NCBI GenBank assembly: GCA_964436865.1
Contig: CAYTFK010000231.1
Location: 1-11,532, forward strand
DNA: 11,532 nt
Direction of reading: 5' to 3'
Origin: JAXGPP01 sp964436865
GTDB lineage: Bacteria > Planctomycetota > Planctomycetia > Pirellulales > Thermoguttaceae
Under the pieces are notes generated by a model. The model was given only the letters and a program-made list of their open reading frames with translations. It had not been told where the DNA came from and searched no databases. Made by a program: the position numbers and the translations under genes. Shown piece by piece: positions 5,663 through 11,532 of this stretch (positions are counted from its first letter, which is position 1; the number at the start of each line of letters is the position of its first letter).

Positions 5663-8425
5663 ATGCGAAGTATCACCACCGGCTGCCCCCCCTTCGCCGC
5701 CAGGAGTGCGTCATGCGCTCTCTTGGTTTGGATGTTGTGGGCGGCCACCGCTGTTGCTCAAACCGCCTGGTACGAGGGTTTTGAAGGCTCCGAGAGGAGC
5801 TGGACGGCTGCCGGGGGCGATGGCGTCTACCGGATCGAATTGCACAAGCGGGTGCAGGGGGAGGCTCGCACGGGCCAAGGATGCGAACGGCTGCGAGTCG
5901 CTGCCGCCTCGGGCACGTACGTGTACCTCGCCCATAGCGCCGGCCGGGCGCGAGTGATCGACGAGCTGGCGATCTCAGTGCAGCTCAAGTGCGACCGGGG
6001 CGGGCCGCAACTACTTGCCCGAGTGGTCTTGCCGCGAAGTGTCGATCCGCAGACCGGTCAGCCGATGACGGTGCTCGTCCGCGGCGGCGCGTACGAGGCG
6101 GTCGGCCGCTGGCAGGCAATGCGGCTGGACGGGATTCCACTGCGGCTTGGGCGTCAGCTTCGCGTGCTGCAGTCGCAGGCGACTGCCCAGCTTGACCCCC
6201 GCGAGGCCTATATTGATGCCGTGTTGTTGAACGTCTACGGCGGTCCGGGCGTGACCAATATCTGGATCGACGATCTCGACATCGCCGGCCATGTGCAGGC
6301 CGAAGCCCAAAGCGTGCCCGCTGTTGCAGCCGACGTGCCGTCGTGGTCGCATCAGAACACCTCGCTTGCCGCGCCTCCCACGCCGGTGATCAGCGCCCGC
6401 GGACGGAGCGTGCTCTCGCGGTCCGTGCTGCTGGTCGACGGCAAGCCGGCGTTCATCCGCGCGATTGAGCATCAAGGCGAACCGCTGGCGGAACTGAGGC
6501 GGCTGGGCTTCAACGCCGTCTGGATGGCGGGGATGCCGACCGCCGACCTGCTGGCCGAAGCCAGGCGACAGGGCATCGGCCTGATCGCGCCGCCACCCCG
6601 GCCGCAAGCGCCACTGTTGCCGGGCGACCCGGTTCCAGCATTGGCGCCGATCGCCCCCGGCTACGACGCGGTCGTCGCTTGGGACATGGGGAGCGGGTTG
6701 ACGGAGGAGCACCTCGAAGCGATTCGGGAATGGTCGGCCCAGGTGAAGGCGGCGGACCACCGGCAGGGAAGGCCCCTTATCTGCCGCGCCGAGAGCGATT
6801 TGCGATCCTACAGCCGTTGCGTCGACCTGCTCCTGACCGGCCGCTCTCCTCTGGGCAGCAGCCTGGAGCTAACGGACTATGGAACGTGGCTTCGCCAGCG
6901 CCCGCGGCTGCCGCTACCCGGCACGCCGATGTGGACTGCGATCCAAACGCAAGCGGTGGATCCGGTTGTCGAACAATGGCAAACTCTGGGTGCTGTCGCC
7001 GGCGAACCGCAGGGGCTTTCGAGTGAACAGATCCGCCTGCTGGTCTATACTGCCGTCACTGCCGGCGCCCGGGGGCTACGGTTCGAGTCGCGGTCGCCGC
7101 TGAGCGCTGACGACGTGCCCTCGCGCCGCCGGGCAGCGATCCTCGAACTGCTGAATGCCGAATTGGGCCTCATCGAGCCCTGGCTGGCGGCCGGGAGTTA
7201 TGTCACCACCGTGCCGAGCAGCGAGCCGGGGGTGGTGGCGGCGGTGCTCGAGGCCGATCGGGCAAAGCTGGTGGTGCCAATCTGGACTGCGCCGGGGGCG
7301 CAGTTTGTGCCGGGACAATCGGCGGGCACGTCGATCTCGTTCGTGGTGCCGGGCGTGCCCGAATCGAGCGACGCGTACCTGCTGACACCCGGGCAATTGC
7401 AGCCGATCCGTCGGAAACGAGTGGCGGGGGGAAGGCGGATCACGATTGACGAGTTTGGCCTGACGACGCTGGTCGTGCTCACGCAGGACCCGCTCGTGGT
7501 GAGCGATCTGTCGCAGCGATCGGCGCAGGTGGCGCGTCGCGCCAGTGAGTTGTCGAGGAATCTGGCGGTCGACAAGCTGGAGCAGGTCGAGTCGGTGCTC
7601 CAACGGCTGGGGCAAACGGCGCCGGCGAGCGCGGCGGGGGTTTCGTCGCCGCAGGTTTCGCGGGCCTTTGTGACCGCCCGGCAATCGATCCAGACGAGCG
7701 ACGGCTTTCTGGCGGCGCGGAACTGGTCTGCCGCTTATTTGCATGCCGAACGTGCGATGCGTCCATTGCGGATGCTGGAACGCGAGTACTGGCTGGCCGC
7801 CGTCCGTCCCCTGACTTCGCCAGTGGCCGCACCAACCGCGGTCGGATTCGACACGCTGGCCGGACATTGGGCGATCATGGAGCGTTTGCGAAACTCGGGC
7901 TACGGGCCGAACCGCTTGCCGGCGGGGGAGTTCGAGGATCTCAATACGATGATGCAGGCCGGCTGGGCTCATTTCCAGCATCCGTCTGCCGGGATCGAGG
8001 CCGGAGCCGATCTGGCGCCGGTGGCGGTCCGCTCCGGCCACCTGGGGTTGCGGCTGAGCGCGCGGGCGGCCGAGGCCGAGACGCGGATCGATCTGGTGGA
8101 GACACCGCCGGTGTGGATGACCAGTCCGCCGGTGCCAGTCGAGGCGGGCACGCTGGTGGCCGTTCATGGTTGGGTGCAGATTCCCACGGCGATCACCGGC
8201 AGCGTCGATGGGCTGATGATCGTGGACTCGATTACCGGCGAGGCGCTGGCGGAACGGATCGGAGAGACGATGGGCTGGCAGGAGTTCACGCTGTTTCGCG
8301 CTGCGCCGCGATCCGGGTCGATGACCGTCAGTTTTGTGCTTTCCGGGTTGGGGGAGGTGTGGCTCGACGACGTGACCGTTCACACGGTCGAACGGGCGGT
8401 GGTCGAGACCGCATCGCGGCGCTGA
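5663..8425 (+). CDS. Secreted 920-aa multidomain glycosidase-like protein
   Basis: Residues 1-33 form a Sec signal peptide (Arg-containing start, hydrophobic ALLVWMLWAATAVA, cleavage near AVAQ-T), so it is exported. Residues 37-209 look like a carbohydrate-binding beta-sandwich, opening with WYEGFEG and closing with WIDDLDI. Residues about 250-505 resemble a glycosidase TIM barrel: LLVDGKPAFIRAIEHQG, then LRRLGFNAVWMAG, then AVTAGARGLRFES. A beta domain (510-606) and a helical stretch (612-715) follow, and a second beta-sandwich at about 728-908 ends in VWLDDVTV. I cannot point to a clear catalytic Glu pair, so it may bind or process glycan without being a standard hydrolase. No Shine-Dalgarno sequence is seen before the ATG. 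It diverges from the 94-aa gene and converges on the sulfatase; polysaccharide handling is inferred from fold and neighbour. Confidence 0.88.
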   Translation: MRSITTGCPPFAARSASCALLVWMLWAATAVAQTAWYEGFEGSERSWTAAGGDGVYRIELHKRVQGEARTGQGCERLRVAAASGTYVYLAHSAGRARVIDELAISVQLKCDRGGPQLLARVVLPRSVDPQTGQPMTVLVRGGAYEAVGRWQAMRLDGIPLRLGRQLRVLQSQATAQLDPREAYIDAVLLNVYGGPGVTNIWIDDLDIAGHVQAEAQSVPAVAADVPSWSHQNTSLAAPPTPVISARGRSVLSRSVLLVDGKPAFIRAIEHQGEPLAELRRLGFNAVWMAGMPTADLLAEARRQGIGLIAPPPRPQAPLLPGDPVPALAPIAPGYDAVVAWDMGSGLTEEHLEAIREWSAQVKAADHRQGRPLICRAESDLRSYSRCVDLLLTGRSPLGSSLELTDYGTWLRQRPRLPLPGTPMWTAIQTQAVDPVVEQWQTLGAVAGEPQGLSSEQIRLLVYTAVTAGARGLRFESRSPLSADDVPSRRRAAILELLNAELGLIEPWLAAGSYVTTVPSSEPGVVAAVLEADRAKLVVPIWTAPGAQFVPGQSAGTSISFVVPGVPESSDAYLLTPGQLQPIRRKRVAGGRRITIDEFGLTTLVVLTQDPLVVSDLSQRSAQVARRASELSRNLAVDKLEQVESVLQRLGQTAPASAAGVSSPQVSRAFVTARQSIQTSDGFLAARNWSAAYLHAERAMRPLRMLEREYWLAAVRPLTSPVAAPTAVGFDTLAGHWAIMERLRNSGYGPNRLPAGEFEDLNTMMQAGWAHFQHPSAGIEAGADLAPVAVRSGHLGLRLSARAAEAETRIDLVETPPVWMTSPPVPVEAGTLVAVHGWVQIPTAITGSVDGLMIVDSITGEALAERIGETMGWQEFTLFRAAPRSGSMTVSFVLSGLGEVWLDDVTVHTVERAVVETASRR

Positions 8426-8879
8426 CTGATGGCCGTAGTAGCTGGTGCTTTCCGGTCCCGGAGGTCGAGGCCGTGGAGGCGTCCCCCCCGTTGATGCGCA
8501 ACAACAAACGCAATGTTGCATTGGGAGCGTCGCGGGGTGCGGCTGCAAGTGCAAGGGGCGATGGGGTTTCGCACTTGGGACGCGGACGCAAGTGGCTGCG
8601 CCTTGCGAGGGGTGTGTTGCAGTTCGCGCATGCTCGCCGCCGGGTGGGGGGTGTTTTCACACAGAGCACTGCGCGCGGAGAGATCGCGACCAGAGGGGAG
8701 TGGTTAAGAGTCGAGGGGCAGGTTGTCAAAGAACGGAGGCGATGACCGGCCAGAGGCTGGCGCAAGCACGCCGCGGAATGCCTGGCGAGCCTCGCCCTGT
8801 CTGTATGGACATAATTATATCACAAAGTGGACACGCGTACAATACCTTTTCTTGAGCCGCCGTGAGATTTTTGGCGGGG
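8426..8879. other. Convergent intergenic region without a gene
   Basis: 454 bases between the stops of the 920-aa gene and the sulfatase. Short frames here have poor starts and no recognisable protein. It holds an inverted repeat CAAGTGC (8546-8552) and GCACTTG (8571-8577), two small hairpins at 8749-8761 (GCCAG/CTGGC) and 8784-8796 (GGCGA/TCGCC), an AT-rich patch at 8809-8850 with a minus-strand promoter-like sequence, and a CCGCC/GGCGG hairpin just after the sulfatase stop. No terminator with a proper U-tract is seen. Confidence 0.5.
8814..8842 (-). promoter_or_regulatory. Promoter-like sequence with no gene after it
   Basis: On the minus strand TTGTAC (8842-8837), a 17-base spacer and a perfect TATAAT (8819-8814), in an AT-rich patch. 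The sequence GTCCA occurs twice, 20 bases apart, on both sides of the -10 box. Transcripts would start near 8806 and run through two hairpins toward the 3' end of the 920-aa gene, with no protein gene on this strand. It could drive a small or antisense RNA, or be chance. Confidence 0.4.
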
Positions 8880-10397
8880 CTACCTGAGTCCGGCGGCCTT
8901 TTGCTCCGCCTCCTGGAGGGATTTGGCGAGTTGGCGTTTCAGGTCGGCGATGGTGCCGGCGTGCTCGGCCTGGGAGGCGAGGTTGGTGAACTCGCGGGGG
9001 TCGGACTGGTGGTCGTAGAGTTCCCGGCCCTGGCGGCCGCCATCCCATTCAATGTAGCGCCAGCGCTCGGTGCGGATCGAGTAGCCCATTACGGGCTCCT
9101 GTTGCGGGCGCGGCGGGGTGGGCTGGGCAGCGCGCTTCGCCTGACGCTTGTTCGGTTGCCGCGGCGGCGCCCGCCGGACCTGGGTCACGGCCAAGGGCTT
9201 GAATTCGGCCGCGGGGTCTTCCAATAGCGGCCGCAGGCTCGCGCCGGCGAGGTAGTCGGGGGCCTTCAGGCCGCAGAGATCGGCAAGGGTCGGGTATACG
9301 TCAACGAGTTCCACCACGCGGGACGAGGCCTTGCCATTGCCCTTCGCGCCGGGTGCGGCCACGATCAGAGGAATGCGGGCCGACTCCTCGAAGGTCGACA
9401 TCTTCTGCCACAAACCGTGCTGATAGAGGTGGTAGCCGTTGTCGCCCCAGAAGACGACCACAGTGCGATCGGCCAAGCTGAGGCGGTCGAGCGCGTCGAG
9501 CAGCTTGCCGACCTGGGCATCCATAAATGTGGTGGCAGCGAGATATGCCTGGATCGCCTCGCGCCGCTGGAGGTCGGTCATCTTGAGTTGCTCGGGTTTG
9601 TCGGGCAAGGAGAGCTTGGGGATGTCGGCGCGATCGTCGGCCGGCTCCTGGGGCAGTTGGATCGTCTCCAGCGGATACATGTCGAAGTACTTCCTGGGGG
9701 CGACGTAGGGCGTGTGCGGCCGGTAGAAGCCGGCGGCAATGAAAAACGACTCGTGGCGATGTTTTTCGAGGAGGTCGACGACCGCCGCCGCGCCGATGCC
9801 ATCGGTCTGTTCTTCGTCGGTCCCTTCCGCAGCCATCCAACTCAGTGTGCCGCCGAACTGGCCGGGGACGAGAGTGAAGATCTTGTCTTCTTCCTCTTTA
9901 TCGCGACCGCGCGGGTTGATGAACTCGGCCCACGATTGCGGATCATCGAGGCCGCTGGTGCCGATCTGGCCCGGCACGCCGTAGTGGAAGATCTTGCCGA
10001 CGCGGGCCGCGAAATAACCGTTCTGACGGAACAGTTCGGGGAGGGTGACAACCCGGGGATGGACGTCGCGGAAATGGGTGGCGTTTTCGTAGACGCCGGT
10101 CTGGTCCGGCCGCAGGCCGGTCATGATCGAAGCCCGGCTGGGATTGCAGAGGGGGTACTGGCAATAGGCCCGTTCGAACAGCACGCCGCGGGCGGCGAGC
10201 CGATCGATGTTGGGCGTCTTAACCAGCGGATGCCCGTAGCAGCTCAGGTAGTTGCCCAGATCGTCGGAGGCGATGAAGAGCACGTTGGTCTTCGCCGGCT
10301 CGGCAGCCGCGGCAGTGTTGCCGGCCAGTACGCACGAGGAGAGGCAGATCGCCGCCGCCCATGCGGCGCGTCGACCGTTCAACGACCACGAAGTCAT
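8880..10397 (-). CDS. Exported S1-family sulfatase, iduronate-2-sulfatase-like
   Basis: 505 residues. Residues 1-32 are a signal peptide (RRAAWAAAICLSSCVLAG, cleavage near AAAA-E), so it acts outside the cytoplasm. The core starts NVLFIASDDL (metal-binding Asp45, Asp46). Sulfatase motif CNPSR is at 84-88; Cys84 must become formylglycine. Further metal or substrate residues are Lys135 and His138 in GKIFH, His228 in PHTPY, Asp318-Asn319 in GDNG, and Lys332. The GYSIRTERWRY segment near 438-448 matches the C-terminal subdomain of iduronate-2-sulfatases. It hydrolyses a sulfate ester, likely on a uronate-containing glycan, but substrate cannot be read from sequence. Residues about 406-434 are an unusual Pro/Arg/Lys/Gln-rich insertion. 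The ATG at 10397 has GGGGGA 6 bases upstream; a longer frame to 10658 would bury the signal peptide. No formylglycine-generating enzyme is in the window. Confidence 0.95.
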   Translation of the reverse strand: MTSWSLNGRRAAWAAAICLSSCVLAGNTAAAAEPAKTNVLFIASDDLGNYLSCYGHPLVKTPNIDRLAARGVLFERAYCQYPLCNPSRASIMTGLRPDQTGVYENATHFRDVHPRVVTLPELFRQNGYFAARVGKIFHYGVPGQIGTSGLDDPQSWAEFINPRGRDKEEEDKIFTLVPGQFGGTLSWMAAEGTDEEQTDGIGAAAVVDLLEKHRHESFFIAAGFYRPHTPYVAPRKYFDMYPLETIQLPQEPADDRADIPKLSLPDKPEQLKMTDLQRREAIQAYLAATTFMDAQVGKLLDALDRLSLADRTVVVFWGDNGYHLYQHGLWQKMSTFEESARIPLIVAAPGAKGNGKASSRVVELVDVYPTLADLCGLKAPDYLAGASLRPLLEDPAAEFKPLAVTQVRRAPPRQPNKRQAKRAAQPTPPRPQQEPVMGYSIRTERWRYIEWDGGRQGRELYDHQSDPREFTNLASQAEHAGTIADLKRQLAKSLQEAEQKAAGLR

Positions 10398-10403
10398 GGA
10401 AGG

Positions 10404-10409
10404 TCCCCC
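10404..10409 (-). promoter_or_regulatory. Ribosome binding site of the sulfatase
   Basis: Minus strand GGGGGA, 6 bases before the ATG at 10397. Together with the signal peptide that follows, it fixes the start against an upstream in-frame extension of 87 codons. Confidence 0.55.
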
Positions 10410-10571
10410 GTTTCGAGGTGGAGTTGGGACGAATGGGATGACGAGCACCAGTATCCTGATCCGCTCGGATGACGAACAGTGCCCGGCAGGATGCCGAGTG
10501 GAAATTGCATGGGACCAGGCCGAGACGAGGTGGGTTCTCGTCACCCATCGGGTGTCCCATCCGGCGGACTG

Positions 10572-10609
10572 CCAGGATTGAGGGGTACTGACGAGTACCT
10601 TCATCCTGG
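10572..10609. repeat. Long imperfect hairpin upstream of the sulfatase
   Basis: Outer arms CCAGGAT (10572-10578) and ATCCTGG (10603-10609) pair perfectly; inner arms GGTACT (10584-10589) and AGTACC (10594-10599) pair perfectly around a GACG loop, with small bulges between. It ends only three bases before a second hairpin. Confidence 0.55.
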
Positions 10610-10612
10610 GGG

Positions 10613-10628
10613 AACGGCTTGCGCCGTT
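10613..10628. repeat. Short perfect hairpin next to the long one
   Basis: AACGGC and GCCGTT form a perfect 6-bp stem with a TTGC loop. With 10572-10609 it makes a tandem pair resembling the arrangement at 4802-4889, though the sequences are unrelated. Confidence 0.5.
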
Positions 10629-11030
10629 GGAACGCGTCGAAGTGTTGAGGAGGTGCACCTATTCGCGCCATTGTGAATGATCATTCTGATCGTCGCATTG
10701 CGCGTCGCCCGAACCATCGTGCTGATCGTGGTTTGCGGCACTGGTGATACAGTCGTCAGGTTCGGCATGAGGATCATGATCTTGCGCAGATCGCGCTTAA
10801 CCGCTATTTTATGCTGCTTTCTCAGATCAAGCGTCTCATGCATCTTGACGATAAAAGATTCACATCGGGCGACTGCAGAGTGCGGTAGTACGCCCTGCGA
10901 AGGCTGCATGTGTGCTGACGGAAGCGCGTGTGCGGCAATGCAGCTAATGTACACCAAATAGGCTGTCCGAAACTGAAGTAAGCGGACGGCGCCCGTGCGA
11001 CCAGGCCCTACGTGTTTCGAGTCGTCCTTG

Positions 11031-11037
11031 AAGGAGG
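11031..11037 (+). promoter_or_regulatory. Strong ribosome binding site of the YTV gene
   Basis: AAGGAGG, a near-perfect Shine-Dalgarno sequence, 7 bases before the ATG at 11045. It is the best site in the window and suggests high expression. Confidence 0.85.
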
Positions 11038-11044
11038 CGTGTCC

Positions 11045-11532
11045 ATGAGAACTGTGTTGGGGGTGCCGCTCATTGCCGTCGTATTGATGGCGATGTCGGC
11101 CAGCACGGCCGATGCCGCGTTCTGCGGCGCGGCCAGGTATACCCGGTGCAAGCCGGTCTGTTGTCCGGAGTACACGTGCGCCCGGCAACAGGTCTGCACC
11201 GTGATGAAGACCTGCAAGGAAATCGTCTACGAGCAGCAGCAATACACCTGCTTCAAGACCTGCTATGAGAAGGTCTCGGTACCGAAGACGATCACCTGCA
11301 CGAAGTACGTTCCCGAGACCCGCTATCGGGAATGCAGCTACACGGTGTGCAAGCCGGTGTGGGAGAACTGCGTGAAGACGGTCAACTACACGGTGACGAA
11401 GCCGGTGTGGGAGACCCGCACGAAGAACATCTGCTACACGGTGTGCAAGCCGGTGTACGAGCAGCGCCAGCGGGACGTGTGCTACACGGTGATGAAGCCG
11501 GTGTACGAGCAGCGGACGTGCAACTACACGGT
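11045..11532 (+). CDS. Secreted Cys-rich YTV repeat protein (partial, 3' end cut)
   Basis: 162 codons are visible and the frame runs off the right edge. Residues 1-24 form a signal peptide (LGVPLIAVVLMAM, cleavage near ADA-A), so it is exported. Residues 27-97 are Cys-rich and loosely repetitive (TRCKPVCC, TCARQQVCTVMKTC, YTCFKTCYEK). From residue 99 a regular 16-residue repeat appears, with YTV at 99, 115, 131, 147 and a last one at 161, each followed by xKPV(W/Y)E. At DNA level this is a 48-base repeat with strongly conserved codons (TACACGGTG, AAGCCGGTG). YTV repeats are a family described from planctomycete genomes and predicted to be extracellular; their function is not established, and a structural, disulfide-linked role at the cell surface is plausible. 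The start has a strong ribosome binding site. It diverges from the sulfatase. Confidence 0.92.
   Translation, partial: MRTVLGVPLIAVVLMAMSASTADAAFCGAARYTRCKPVCCPEYTCARQQVCTVMKTCKEIVYEQQQYTCFKTCYEKVSVPKTITCTKYVPETRYRECSYTVCKPVWENCVKTVNYTVTKPVWETRTKNICYTVCKPVYEQRQRDVCYTVMKPVYEQRTCNYT

Larger units (their letters stand above)
10398..11044. other. Long divergent intergenic region rich in hairpins and palindromes
   Basis: 647 bases between the divergent sulfatase and YTV genes. The half next to the sulfatase has a row of perfect hairpins: 10484-10496, 10524-10542, 10542-10554, 10572-10609 and 10613-10628. The middle (about 10675-10860) has visibly lower GC, palindromes GAATGATCATTC (10675-10686) and GATCATGATC (10772-10781), and seven GATC sites in about 150 bases. 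A weak plus-strand promoter candidate is TTGCGC (10782-10787) and TATTTT (10805-10810) with 17 bases between. A stem at 10962-10969/10983-10990 lies in the YTV leader. No convincing gene is seen. Confidence 0.5.

Noticed and set aside
7076..8554. 492-aa open frame on the minus strand
   Set aside because: It lies opposite the 920-aa gene, is Arg/His/Pro-rich with no recognisable domain, and is a typical shadow of GC-rich coding DNA.
8805..8845. Possible insertion-sequence end (GTGTCCAC-like)
   Set aside because: The repeated GTCCA is direct and only 20 bases apart; there is no matching inverted end, target duplication or transposase nearby.
8445..8855. 136-aa Cys/Gly-rich plus-strand frame
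   Set aside because: No ribosome binding site at its start, low-complexity translation, and position in a convergent gap; a shorter internal start at 8741 has GGAGG only two bases away.
9417..10472. 351-aa open frame on the plus strand
   Set aside because: It is antisense to the sulfatase, which has all motifs of its family; shadow frame.
10398..10658. 87-codon N-terminal extension of the sulfatase
   Set aside because: It would hide the signal peptide inside the protein, has no family similarity, and a ribosome binding site supports the ATG at 10397.
10677..10961. 94-aa plus-strand frame with a hydrophobic start
   Set aside because: The nearest GAGGAGG is 23 bases before the ATG, too far away; the second half is not protein-like and no family is recognised. 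A minus-strand frame over the same DNA is equally unsupported.
1..11532. CRISPR array, tRNA, rRNA, defence or phage genes
   Set aside because: I looked for regularly spaced DNA repeats, tRNA T-loop and anticodon patterns, and transposase, nuclease or integrase motifs; the only regular DNA repeat is the coding 48-base YTV unit.

Overview
The window looks like chromosomal DNA from a planctomycete, probably of the Pirellulales or a close relative. The evidence is the protein content: a planctomycete-type YTV repeat protein at the right edge, a Formylglycine (S1) sulfatase of the iduronate-2-sulfatase-like group, a Ser/Thr kinase with the short N-terminal domain common in planctomycete kinases, and a very large secreted glycosidase-like protein. 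The DNA is GC-rich, with long spacers that are rich in short inverted repeats. This assignment is inferred from protein families; no rRNA or other phylogenetic marker is present.

Layout. (1) 1-1005, plus: the C-terminal end of a larger repeat protein with a roughly 50-residue period, cut by the left edge. (2) 1087-5316, minus: four genes, in transcription order a 94-aa helical protein (5316-5032), a Ser/Thr kinase fused to a receiver-like domain without its phospho-acceptor Asp (4660-3152), thioredoxin (2845-2519) and a 403-aa coiled-coil protein (2298-1087). The spacers are 371, 306 and 220 bases, so this is a same-strand row of separately punctuated genes and not a tight operon. Thioredoxin has its own near-consensus sigma70-type promoter and a GC hairpin downstream. 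(3) 5663-8425, plus: a 920-aa secreted protein with two predicted carbohydrate-binding-like beta-sandwich modules around a glycosidase-like core, transcribed divergently from the 94-aa gene. (4) 8880-10397, minus: an exported sulfatase, convergent with the 920-aa gene. (5) 11045-11532, plus: the start of a secreted Cys-rich YTV repeat protein, cut by the right edge and divergent from the sulfatase.

How the genes may work together. The 920-aa protein and the sulfatase fit a polysaccharide or sulfated-glycan theme common in planctomycetes, but no transporter or regulator is present to make this a defined utilisation locus. Kinase, thioredoxin and the two helical proteins are signalling, redox and structural in character; a shared pathway is only a guess.

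The non-coding DNA is the least explained part. Strong paired hairpins lie at 4802-4889 and 10572-10628, a nested inverted repeat at 3041-3102, and a promoter-like sequence with no gene after it at 8814-8842. No CRISPR array, tRNA, rRNA, transposase, integrase or phage gene was seen.
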